A stretch of DNA of 64,000 nucleotides from Pseudomonadota bacterium (GTDB lineage Bacteria > Pseudomonadota > Gammaproteobacteria > Steroidobacterales > SZUA-146). The position numbers and the translations under genes were made by a program. The stretch spans positions 62,001 through 126,000 of the forward strand of contig JBCCHD010000007.1 of assembly GCA_039028935.1 (NCBI GenBank), given 5' to 3'. Below, one piece after another: positions 45,658 to 55,373 of the stretch. The notes beneath the pieces were generated by a model, which worked only from the letters and a program-made list of their open reading frames with translations, was not told where the DNA came from and did not search any database. The first letter of the stretch is position 1, and each line of letters starts with the position of its first letter.

Positions 45658-46485
45658 TCAGCGTCGGCGGGGTTGCGACGCCATGAGCGTGTCGCGCACC
45701 GACGCGGTATCGGGTCGTACTTCGTGCCATACCCAAAACGCCTCGGCGGCCTGTTCAATCAGCATGCCAAGTCCGTCGTGCGCCGCGTGGGCACCCTGTG
45801 CCAGCGCCCATTTTAAGAATGGTTGAGCGGCGTCACCGTACATCATGTCGTAACACACCGCGTCGCGCAGCCACGCCGGATCGATGTCGGGCTGATGCCC
45901 GTGCAGCGATGCACTGGTGGCGTTAATGATGACATCCATCGGTTCGGCCGCGGCCGTTACTGAGTCGATTAAACGCACGTCGCCCAGACGGGCGACTCGT
46001 TCGATAAGGGTCTCGGCGCGCGACACGGTGCGATTATGGATGAACACCGCCGACGGCATTTCGGCGAGTATCGCACCCAGACTGCCTCGCGCCGCGCCGC
46101 CGGCCCCCAATAACAGCACGCGCTTGTTCAGTAGCGAAACACCGTGGAATCGCAAATCGGCAATTAACCCGGCACCGTCCGTGTTGTCGGCCAGCACCAC
46201 ATCGTGATCCAGAAACTGCAGCGTATTTGCGGCGCCCGCATTGAGCGCGCGGTCGGTGCGCAAATCGGCGTACTCAAACGCTCGCGCTTTGTGTGGCACC
46301 GTGACGTTGAGGCCGCGGCCACCCGAAGCGAAAAACTCGTTCACCTCGTCGTCAAACTGCTCGACCGTTACACGTTGGCGCTGATAAGACAGATCGATGC
46401 CAAACTGACGCGCAAAGGCATTGTGAATCGTGGGTGACAGGCTCTGAGCGATGGGGTCGCCAATAACGGCAAAGCGCAGCGTCAT
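45658..46485 (-). CDS. aroE: Shikimate dehydrogenase
   Basis: Reduces 3-dehydroshikimate to shikimate with NADPH, in aromatic amino-acid synthesis. Seen: RFAVIGDPIAQSLSPTIHNAFA (substrate site with the catalytic-region Ser-Pro), GLNVTVPHKARAF (catalytic Lys), NTDGAGLI (Asp), the NADP Rossmann GAGGAARGSL with IHNRTVSRAETL, and a C-terminal AHDGLGMLIEQAAEAFWVWH. The ATG at 46485 is chosen; a frame to 46557 adds residues without family match. Confidence 0.94.
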   Translation of the reverse strand: MTLRFAVIGDPIAQSLSPTIHNAFARQFGIDLSYQRQRVTVEQFDDEVNEFFASGGRGLNVTVPHKARAFEYADLRTDRALNAGAANTLQFLDHDVVLADNTDGAGLIADLRFHGVSLLNKRVLLLGAGGAARGSLGAILAEMPSAVFIHNRTVSRAETLIERVARLGDVRLIDSVTAAAEPMDVIINATSASLHGHQPDIDPAWLRDAVCYDMMYGDAAQPFLKWALAQGAHAAHDGLGMLIEQAAEAFWVWHEVRPDTASVRDTLMASQPRRR

Positions 46486-46611
46486 GGCGTCGGCCGTCGT
46501 TCGCGGTTCGTAGATCGACTGGAAATCGGGTTTGCAGAGGAGGGTAAAAAGGCGCACGCGCGCACGCGGTGCGTCTCAGCGCAGGCCGTTTGCGTGTTTC
46601 TTGGCACGGGC

Positions 46612-48247
<1,636 letters not shown>

Positions 48248-48272
48248 TCAGCCGGCGTGACGAGAAGTAACG

Positions 48273-49034
48273 ATGAAGAAAGACAAACCGTTCATTCAAG
48301 ACATGGTGGCCGACCCGGGCAACCTTAGCGATGAATTGAGGGACCATCTCGCCCGCGATGATGACAGTCGTGCGTTGCATGAGGCGGTCGTTGAGTTCGA
48401 CGAGGCCATGCGCGCCGCGCTGGATGTTGATGTGCCCGAGGGACTTGGCAATCTCGATGCGCTGCTCGCGCGAGACAGTGCGCAGGACACGAGCGGCCAA
48501 AACGTGGTACCGCTCAGGAAGCCAGCCACCGCCAGCACACCCATCGAACCCCGCAGCAATAAACCACTCTTTGCGTTGGCCGCGTCGCTGTTGTTGGGCG
48601 TGGGTGCACTGTTCGGTGTTCAGCTAGGGAAAATCTCTACGGATTTACCTGAGGCGATGGTGGCGCACGTCGATCATGAGCCCCATTTACTGTCTGGGGA
48701 CTGGTCGACTGTGCCGGCGTTTCACGTGCAATCGGTGTTAAACCGGGGTAACGTGTCGCTAAAAGGCGACATTGGCACTGTCAGGCATGCTGGACTATGT
48801 TCATTTCGGGGAAATAATGTTGCGCATGTCGTGGTCCAGTCTTCTAACGGACCTGTAACGCTGATGTTACTGCCCGATGAAAAAACTCGGGGTATTCAGT
48901 CGTTCGAAGAGGAAGGCTATAGCGGTGTTCTGATTCCGGTTGGCGACGGTAGCATTGCGATAATTGGCAATGACGAACAGTCAACCGAAGAGGTGCGACA
49001 AAACGTAACCGACAAAGTCGCTTGGACAATTTAA
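48273..49034 (+). CDS. Anti-sigma factor, membrane, DUF3379-like
   Basis: A 253-residue protein. The cytosolic N-terminus (about 1-90) should bind the sigma factor, followed by one membrane helix (PLFALAASLLLGVGALFGVQLG, about 91-112) and an extracytoplasmic domain. In the latter, AHVDHEPHLL has three His spaced by three, near LCSFRGNNVAHVVVQSSNGPVTLMLLPDEKTR, a block typical of DUF3379-like anti-sigmas. The His cluster and a Cys could sense metal or redox state; that is inference. It sits 25 bases after the sigma factor and 59 bases before the peptide gene. Confidence 0.85.
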   Translation: MKKDKPFIQDMVADPGNLSDELRDHLARDDDSRALHEAVVEFDEAMRAALDVDVPEGLGNLDALLARDSAQDTSGQNVVPLRKPATASTPIEPRSNKPLFALAASLLLGVGALFGVQLGKISTDLPEAMVAHVDHEPHLLSGDWSTVPAFHVQSVLNRGNVSLKGDIGTVRHAGLCSFRGNNVAHVVVQSSNGPVTLMLLPDEKTRGIQSFEEEGYSGVLIPVGDGSIAIIGNDEQSTEEVRQNVTDKVAWTI

Positions 49035-49093
49035 GCGCGTAACTCAACTCAAGCCCTGTTTTGGGGGCAATTCTATCTTGGAGATTTACCATC

Positions 49094-49516
49094 ATGGCGA
49101 ACAAATCAAACTTAAACCCACTGGCTCTTGCTGTTAGCGCTGCTGTTGCAGGTTCAGTTCTTGCCGCTCCTGTCAGCAATGCAAGTCCCTTTGGCATGAA
49201 CGCCATGGGTGCTGGCTACATGGTTGAAATGGGCGAAGGCAAATGCGGCGAAGGCAAATGTGGCGGCGAAAAGTCTGAAGGCGAAGGCAAGTGCGGCGAA
49301 GGCAAATGCGGCGGCGACAAAGCTGAAGGCGAAGGCAAGTGCGGCGAAGGCAAATGCGGCGGCGACAAAGCTGAAGGCGAAGGCAAGTGTGGCGAAGGCA
49401 AGTGCGGCGGCGACAAAGCTGAAGGCGAAGGCAAGTGCGGCGAAGGCAAATGCGGCGGCGACAAAGCTGAAGGCGAAGGCAAGTGTGGCGAAGGCAAGTG
49501 CGGTGGTGCTTCCTAA
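49094..49516 (+). CDS. HvfA/bufferin-like secreted precursor with twelve EGKCG motifs
   Basis: A 140-residue exported protein: a signal peptide (NPLALAVSAAVAGSVLAAPVSNAS), a short linker, then six near-identical units carrying two EGKCG motifs each, giving 12 Cys and little else. In the HvfA/bufferin family, Cys in EGKCG motifs is converted by an MNIO (DUF692) enzyme with a DUF2063 partner to oxazolone-thioamide groups that bind copper, and the product is exported through its Sec signal. The gene follows an ECF sigma and its anti-sigma. No MNIO or DUF2063 gene lies nearby, so the cassette is split or orphan. The start ATG at 49094 has GGAG upstream. Confidence 0.9.
   Translation: MANKSNLNPLALAVSAAVAGSVLAAPVSNASPFGMNAMGAGYMVEMGEGKCGEGKCGGEKSEGEGKCGEGKCGGDKAEGEGKCGEGKCGGDKAEGEGKCGEGKCGGDKAEGEGKCGEGKCGGDKAEGEGKCGEGKCGGAS
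49235..49513 (+). repeat. Six tandem 48-bp units (EGKCG motifs)
   Basis: Units of 48 bases start at 49235, 49283, 49331, 49379 and 49427, with a shortened last unit at 49475. Each encodes EGKCGEGKCGG, followed by EKSEG in the first, DKAEG in the next four and AS in the last. The units differ by few synonymous changes, indicating recent duplication or gene conversion, and number variation between strains is likely. Confidence 0.95.
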
Positions 49517-49550
49517 GCAAGCTACCTGACGCCCTTCGCGGGCTCGATCA

Positions 49551-49582
49551 AAGAGGGTCTGCTTCGGCAGGCCCTTTTTTTT
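49551..49582 (+). terminator. Rho-independent terminator
   Basis: An 8-bp stem GGGTCTGC/GCAGGCCC (one G-U pair) with a UUCG-type tetraloop is followed by eight T residues. It lies 38 bases after the EGKCG gene, so the sigma/anti-sigma/peptide operon ends here without modification genes. Confidence 0.9.
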
Positions 49583-49885
49583 GTCGCGGTGATGCCCGGT
49601 GGGTGGATCTTGGCTTGCGTCCATGAGTCGTCAATCGCGATACAAGATCGCGATGAATAAGAAGTGGTTGCGCCAAAGACTCATTGCGTCACTCGGTGGC
49701 CACTCCTGCGTGCTCGAGCGGGGCAATGGACGCGCATCACCGGATCAGCCGTCTTCGCGCAACGAATCAGGCCTCATTGCAGGGTGCGTCGGAAATTTGT
49801 TTTGCACACAATGTGCCCACCTTCACCCTACCGGTGGTTTGGGCAATAATCCCGTGACAAGAATCAGTAAACAGAGGCGGGTTCT
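49583..49885. other. Intergenic region without a supported gene
   Basis: About 300 bases between the terminator and tag. An open frame from 49599 has no protein-like features and overlaps tag. No promoter motif was clear. Confidence 0.4.
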
Positions 49886-50482
49886 GTGGACGGTGCAGTG
49901 AAACGATGTGGTTGGGCGAGTGGACAGGATGACGCGTACGTGCGGTACCACGACGAAGAGTGGGGCGTGCCGTGTTACGACGACACCGTACTGTTTGAGT
50001 TTTTGATTCTCGAAGGCGCACAGGCGGGTTTGAGTTGGGCGACAATCTTGAAAAAGCGTGAGGGCTACCGACGCGTGTTCGTCGATTTTGAGGCCGCAAA
50101 AATTGCGCGTTTCACTCAGAAGCGAATAGAAAAAGCGCTGCTTGATCCGGGCATCGTGCGGAATCGACTCAAAGTGAACGCGGCGGTGACGAACGCCAAA
50201 GCCTTTTTATCGGTCCAGAAGGAATTCGGCTCTTTCGCGGAGTTCATTTGGGGCTTTGTCAACCACACGCCCGTTCAGAATCGTTGGACCTCAATGAAGC
50301 AGGTGCCGGCGAGTACCGCGGAATCTGATCGAATGAGCAAGGACTTAAAAAAACGGGGCTTTAAGTTTGTGGGCAGCACCATCCTATACGCGTACATGCA
50401 GGCGGTGGGCATGGTGAATGACCACACGACCGATTGCTTTCGTCACGGACCCTGTAAAAAATTGGCCAAAGCGGGTCGTTAA
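49886..50482 (+). CDS. tag: DNA-3-methyladenine glycosylase I
   Basis: Excises 3-methyladenine from alkylated DNA. The N-terminus after the start has KRCGWASGQDDAYVRYHDEEWGVP, with the first zinc Cys and His of the family; then FEFLILEGAQAGLSWATILKKREGYRR, and the C-terminal TTDCFRHGPC with the remaining zinc ligands. The start is a GTG at 49886 (GAGG upstream); a GTG at 49898 giving MKRCGW would match E. coli Tag length more closely. Confidence 0.94.
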   Translation: MDGAVKRCGWASGQDDAYVRYHDEEWGVPCYDDTVLFEFLILEGAQAGLSWATILKKREGYRRVFVDFEAAKIARFTQKRIEKALLDPGIVRNRLKVNAAVTNAKAFLSVQKEFGSFAEFIWGFVNHTPVQNRWTSMKQVPASTAESDRMSKDLKKRGFKFVGSTILYAYMQAVGMVNDHTTDCFRHGPCKKLAKAGR

Positions 50483-50559
50483 CATGCCGACCCGATTCGG
50501 GCGTTGTGTGCCGAAAGCGATTCGGTCAGGGTCGCCGCGGTGCGGGTTTCGTTCGCGAA

Positions 50560-51243
50560 TTACGGCAGTGGGTTGGTTAGATCAAACACGACTCGGAACA
50601 TGCGCTGCTCTTCGATTCGCTGCAGCTCATAGGCAAACGACTCACCCGGCATGATCTCAATGGCCCAGACGTTGGTGGCGGCCGCCGGAATCAGAGAGCC
50701 CGTATTTTTGTCCGCCGGAAACTCTTGTCGAATCGGATTGCCCTGATTCGCTGTGGTGCCCCCATAACCGCTGGTGGCGTCGGGTTGGCCCGATTTATCC
50801 AGATGTCGATGGTGCAGGGAGATCGCGCCATCGACGCGCCGAAACATCCAGGTGCGGGAATCGTCTTCGTCGGCTTTAAAACCGATATCAATGGCGTCGG
50901 GCTGACACTGTCGCGCTTTCATAGTCAGGTCGGCTAGGCCGAAATCGCGATCCGATTCCTCCGTGCCAATCGTAAGCTGTCCGCGAAAACGTCCATGACA
51001 GAGGGTTTTCAGCGCCTCCCAAAATATGACCTGCGCATTTTCGATCGGTGCGACCGCGATCGAAGGTGTGGTCGATGACTCAATGGTGGATTGTTCAACC
51101 GCCGGCGCCATGTCGGACGGCGCTTTGGGTGCGGTTGTGTTGTCAGATTGACAGCTCGCGATACTCAACGCGATGCCCACGACGACGACGGTATATCGAA
51201 CGCGGCGAAGAGATGGTGACAGAGGGTTCTGGCGGATTTTCAT
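50560..51243 (-). CDS. Predicted lipoprotein of unknown function
   Basis: A 227-residue protein with a basic N-terminus and lipobox (VVVVGIALSIASC), a Ser/Thr/Pro-rich linker, and a folded part starting AQVIFWEALKTLCHGRFRGQLTIGTEESD and ending FAYELQRIEEQRMFRVVFDL. Three Cys in the mature part. The ATG at 51243 has GAGG upstream. No family recognised. Single gene, divergent from the MAPEG gene. Confidence 0.8.
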   Translation of the reverse strand: MKIRQNPLSPSLRRVRYTVVVVGIALSIASCQSDNTTAPKAPSDMAPAVEQSTIESSTTPSIAVAPIENAQVIFWEALKTLCHGRFRGQLTIGTEESDRDFGLADLTMKARQCQPDAIDIGFKADEDDSRTWMFRRVDGAISLHHRHLDKSGQPDATSGYGGTTANQGNPIRQEFPADKNTGSLIPAAATNVWAIEIMPGESFAYELQRIEEQRMFRVVFDLTNPLP

Positions 51244-51332
51244 CGTTATCGCCTCTTTTGAATGGCCGAACAATTGACTCCGGATTATACTGTTTGCCCC
51301 TGATTTAACCAGCTCATTGCAGGAGACTCACT

Positions 51333-51728
51333 ATGCTCGCATTGGTTACGGCCCTCTATGGTTCACTCGCGGCGCTTTTAATCGTTATCACCGCACTGGG
51401 TGTCGTGAAGGTTCGACGTCGCGAAGGCATTGGCCTGGATAATGGTGGGAATAAGTCGCTGACTCATGCCATGCGTATTCACGCTAACCTCGTCGAGTAC
51501 GCGCCCATCTCGGTACTGCTACTTCTGTTTCTGGAGCTCAATCAGGCGGAGACGGTATGGCTGCACACGTTTGGTATCGTGTTTTTGTTTGCACGCGTCA
51601 TCCATTTGTGGGGCTTTTCGAGCAATCATGGCTATAGTCACGGTCGTTTTTTAGGCACGCTCATCACGTTACTCAATATTATCGCGATGTCGTTGGCCAA
51701 CGTGTTTTTACTGTTACGCACGGTTTGA
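51333..51728 (+). CDS. MAPEG-family membrane protein
   Basis: A 131-residue four-helix membrane protein of the MAPEG superfamily (glutathione-linked membrane enzymes): MLALVTALYGSLAALLIVITALGVVKVRRREGIGLDNGGNKSL, then HAMRIHANLVEYAPISVLLLLFLELN (the conserved R-x-H-x-N-x2-E pattern), LFARVIHLWGF and a final helix. Substrate unknown. Confidence 0.93.
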   Translation: MLALVTALYGSLAALLIVITALGVVKVRRREGIGLDNGGNKSLTHAMRIHANLVEYAPISVLLLLFLELNQAETVWLHTFGIVFLFARVIHLWGFSSNHGYSHGRFLGTLITLLNIIAMSLANVFLLLRTV

Positions 51729-51894
51729 TCTAACCCACTATCGCCCCTCGGTCACGGCCGCCATCGCGTCGGCACGACGGACTCTGCGCGTCGATTCTTG
51801 GCGCGTTGATCTCGCCGTGTTGATGCCATCGCTCCATACCGCACAACACACTCTGCGGGCGCCGGCGATCCGAGGTAAAGCGCCTGGCGCATCC

Positions 51895-54894
51895 TTACGG
51901 AATGATCAGTGACTGAGTTGGCGCGGGGTTGGTTGGAAAGAGCCAGAGCTGGTTAGAGGTTGTTGCGACCTCATCACCCAGTGTGAGCGTGCGGGTGGAT
52001 TGCGCGTTTGCGGCGGGGTTGTCGAGGTCGATTGTGCCGGACAGTTCCGAGGCGTTCCCATAGCGATCGAGCACGATCAGCGTCACATCGAACCGGCGCT
52101 CATGGGGTTTGAACAACGCATTGGGGCCTTGCTCGGCGTTGAACCACGGAAGAATGATGGTGCGATCATTGTAATCCACGTTTTCGGCGATCCAATGCGA
52201 GACGCTGTTATCGGTGCCCACATCGTTCAGATCCTCGAGGTAGTCAAGGCCGGTAATAATGATGCCGGGATCAAAACCCAGGCGCGACCAGTCCACCGCA
52301 AACAGTGTGCGCTCTGCCGCCGGGTCGTTGTCGGTGTTGAGGCGAAGGAAAAACCGATAATTGGACGGATTGTCCCAGGGATCGCGAAGCGCGACCGCCA
52401 CTTCCAACACCGGCTGGGTGAAAAGCTCGGTGTGTCGCCACCCGAACGCCTCAATGGGATTACTGCGATCATCGCCAGCATGACCGGTCAGCACAAAGCT
52501 ATGGGCAATGCCCTTTTGGGGGCCTGAGTTGGTCAGTGCGAGCGTGCTGCGGCCTGTTGCCGACGAACGCATCGCGCTCGTGGTAGGGAGTTTGTGAGTG
52601 CGCAACGCGCGATCGCTCGCCTTAGATGCCGGCGCCGCGCGCCCTCGTGGTCCATGCGCCGCGCGCTGTCGGAATCGGGATGACGCGTGTGCCGTCGGGT
52701 GAATATTCGATGCGCCGTCAGCGCCGACAACATAGCCAACGCGCAACGTGTCGCGCTCGTCGCTAAAGACGCACCAGCCGCTGGCTTCGCGTCGATTGAG
52801 TAAGGCATCATCATTGTCGAGCGCATTGGCGTCTGCGAAAAGTTCGATGCGCACATCCGCTGTACCCAGAGCGTCCACTTCGATTTCTGCCGGGCACGTC
52901 ACGTCAATGCCGTTCAGAGAGGTAGCGATGTCTTGGCTGCCGCGAAAACGACGGGGCGTATTGTCGAGGTTGTGTAGGGTAAGCACACGCCGGGCGGACT
53001 TACTCACCAGCGGATTGATGTAGCCAAAAGAGGCGCTGGCCGGCTCGATCAGACTCGTCAATCGGCTGGCGTCGGCACCGCGCATCACACCGATACCTTG
53101 CCGTGTGAGTGGCTCCGGCGTGTCGGTGCCGGGACCATCTTGCTGCGAGGGTTGTGCGCTATTCATCAACAGCGCTTTGATAAAGCGCGGTTCGAGCGTG
53201 GGGTATTGCTGACGCAACAGCGCGGCCATGCCCGCCACATGCGGGGCCGCCATCGAGGTGCCGCGACGCTGAACGCCGGCAAAGCCTGTGCCCGCCTGCG
53301 TTGAAACCGTAAAACGCCCAGGCGCGGCGAGGTCCGGTTTGAGGCCCACGCGACCCGCGCCGGGTCCCTGCGACGAGAAACTGGCAATGACGTCGTCCAG
53401 GTGTGTGCCGGTGGGCAATGAAAACGATGTGCTCAAGCGTATCGCCGTGTCGGCGGCGGCCAGCGCCTCGATTAACCGGTCTCCATCGAGCGACGTAATC
53501 ATGAGGCCGGGAATGTGGATGTTCTCTGGATAGATTCCGCCCATGATGAACAAGTTGTTGACGTCATCCGAGCTGTTGCGAAGGATCAGTGCGGCGCCGC
53601 CAGCGGCCTGCACCTGAGTGAATTTATCCGGGAATAAACAACCCCCTCGCGCCACGATCACAGCCTTGCCATTGAACGTTTCCGCCAGGGGTTCGCAGGC
53701 GTCTGAGAGATCGCCGTCGGCGTTGTAGGCAACCGCGAGAGGCATTGTCTGCACAGACGGACCGATGCGCGCTGGGCTGGCACTTTCCAGCGCTGGCATC
53801 AATGGGCGTTCGTCAAGATCGGTGGCCAGCGCAATCTGCCGACGCCCACCGCTGATGGAGGCGGCAACGGTGATGACCTCGGGACTCACCCCGGGCGAAC
53901 CGGTGACGTACGCCAGGTCGCCGTTATTGCCGGCGCTGGTGACAACAATCACGCCCGCTTGCACCGCGTTACTTGCGGCGATGGCTGACGGGTCGGTGGC
54001 AAGGCCAAATCGTGCGCCGAGGCTCATGTTGATCACGTCCACCCGATCGTCGATGGCGCCATCGCCGTTAGGATCGAGCGCCATATCGATGCCGTCGACC
54101 ACAAGATCGGTGGACCCACCGATATCGCTAAACACTTTGATGGCCAACAGTTTTGCGCCGCGCGCCACGCCCGCGCCCACATAGCCGTCCACTCCCAGGC
54201 CCGCGGCGGTGCCGGCTACATGGCTGCCGTGGCCGTGCCCGTCGAGTGGGTCGGGGTCGGGCAGGGGCGCGTCATCAATGCGCGAATTGTAAGTGGGTCC
54301 GGCAAAGTCCCAACCGCCGATGACTTTCGAGGTGGGGAAGCTCGCGTCCTCGATGACCGCTCGATCGTTATCGGCATAGGCCTGCGGATCGCCGAGGCCG
54401 CCGAAGTTCGCGTGCAAGTAGTCGATACCCGAATCGATGATGGCGATGGTCATGTCATCGCCATCGCCGAGTGTTTTCCACAGTTCGGGTGCCTGTACCC
54501 ACGGCACGCTGTCGATGTTGGCCAGTGTGTGGTGTTTCAGTGGCGTGACTGATTTAACGCCCTGTGTGTTGCGCAAAGTCGGCAGGTCGGCGCGCCTTAC
54601 CGTGGCACGAAAGCCGCTCAGCGCGACACGCAGACGGCTGTGCTCTTTGACAACGAGTGGCGCAAGCTGCTGTGACAACAGCTGGTGTTGTTGACTCAGC
54701 AACCGCGCGTGGCGACTTTGCTGCTGGCGCGAGGGCGCCGCACCGCGCGCGTTGCGTTCGTTAATCACATACTCTGCCACCGATGGGGAGTGCGTCGCGA
54801 TAAACACATTCACCACCCCGCTGTCGCCTATCGCTGGAGGCGCAAAAAGAAAGGGGATCAGAGTGCAATAAAGTGTTGTGCGTAAGTGCTTCAT
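51895..54894 (-). CDS. Secreted subtilase (S8) with PA domain insertion
   Basis: A 999-residue exported serine protease. Signal peptide KHLRTTLYCTLIPFLFAPPAIG, an inhibitor-like propeptide (about 25-150), then the peptidase domain: AIIDSGIDYLH (Asp), DGHGHGSHVAGTAAG (His) and RGTSMAAPHVAGMAALL (Ser). A PA domain is inserted between His and Ser (around ADGDLSDACEPLAETFNGKAVIVARGGC). The C-terminal third is beta-rich and ends without a sorting tail or membrane helix, so it should be released or loosely bound. The ATG at 54894 gives the best signal peptide. Confidence 0.92.
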   Translation of the reverse strand: MKHLRTTLYCTLIPFLFAPPAIGDSGVVNVFIATHSPSVAEYVINERNARGAAPSRQQQSRHARLLSQQHQLLSQQLAPLVVKEHSRLRVALSGFRATVRRADLPTLRNTQGVKSVTPLKHHTLANIDSVPWVQAPELWKTLGDGDDMTIAIIDSGIDYLHANFGGLGDPQAYADNDRAVIEDASFPTSKVIGGWDFAGPTYNSRIDDAPLPDPDPLDGHGHGSHVAGTAAGLGVDGYVGAGVARGAKLLAIKVFSDIGGSTDLVVDGIDMALDPNGDGAIDDRVDVINMSLGARFGLATDPSAIAASNAVQAGVIVVTSAGNNGDLAYVTGSPGVSPEVITVAASISGGRRQIALATDLDERPLMPALESASPARIGPSVQTMPLAVAYNADGDLSDACEPLAETFNGKAVIVARGGCLFPDKFTQVQAAGGAALILRNSSDDVNNLFIMGGIYPENIHIPGLMITSLDGDRLIEALAAADTAIRLSTSFSLPTGTHLDDVIASFSSQGPGAGRVGLKPDLAAPGRFTVSTQAGTGFAGVQRRGTSMAAPHVAGMAALLRQQYPTLEPRFIKALLMNSAQPSQQDGPGTDTPEPLTRQGIGVMRGADASRLTSLIEPASASFGYINPLVSKSARRVLTLHNLDNTPRRFRGSQDIATSLNGIDVTCPAEIEVDALGTADVRIELFADANALDNDDALLNRREASGWCVFSDERDTLRVGYVVGADGASNIHPTAHASSRFRQRAAHGPRGRAAPASKASDRALRTHKLPTTSAMRSSATGRSTLALTNSGPQKGIAHSFVLTGHAGDDRSNPIEAFGWRHTELFTQPVLEVAVALRDPWDNPSNYRFFLRLNTDNDPAAERTLFAVDWSRLGFDPGIIITGLDYLEDLNDVGTDNSVSHWIAENVDYNDRTIILPWFNAEQGPNALFKPHERRFDVTLIVLDRYGNASELSGTIDLDNPAANAQSTRTLTLGDEVATTSNQLWLFPTNPAPTQSLIIP

Positions 54895-54966
54895 GCTGCC
54901 TGCTTCCATCATGAACAGGGTCAAATTACCGTAACGTGGATATCGTGTCTGCCTCGGGCGGTTCAC

Positions 54967-55373
54967 TGGGCGTTTTCATCACTCACCCAATTGCTCGTTT
55001 TTTAAACTTGACGATACGCCCTCGAGGCTAGCCCCCCAATGCGACCATTGCAATGTGTCGAATCCACATTGTGTTCGGGTCCAGTAAAAAAGGGGTTTCA
55101 CGCACGAAACGGCTGGGATCTTCGGCAAACCGCTCTCCTCGGGTAATGTGATGCGGTGTGGTGATTTGCCCTATCCGCGGATGAAGTGCGCGTGAAACAC
55201 CATCCTCCAACCGTTCATCGCGCTATTTCTAAACCGCTGCGCGCGTGCAGTGGGCGGAATAGCAGAGCCGGTTGTCGAGGTGGTTCGCAACCCTAAACTT
55301 GTGTAAACGTTCGTTAAAACCTGCCACACTTTAGGTCGACCGGGCACGCGCCTTAACCATTGGACTCGGCACC
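54967..55373. other. Intergenic region without a supported gene
   Basis: About 400 bases upstream of the CoA-transferase gene. Short open frames on the minus strand have no protein-like character. No strong promoter or terminator was found. Confidence 0.4.

Noticed and set aside
49154-49624. Long open frames on the minus strand and in a second plus frame across the EGKCG repeats
   Set aside because: They arise because the 48-bp repeat has no stop in several frames; the products are low-complexity with no start site or family, and only the frame with the signal peptide and EGKCG motifs is protein-like.
49599-49901. 100-codon frame just upstream of tag
   Set aside because: It overlaps the tag start in another frame, carries no recognised motif and starts next to the preceding terminator.
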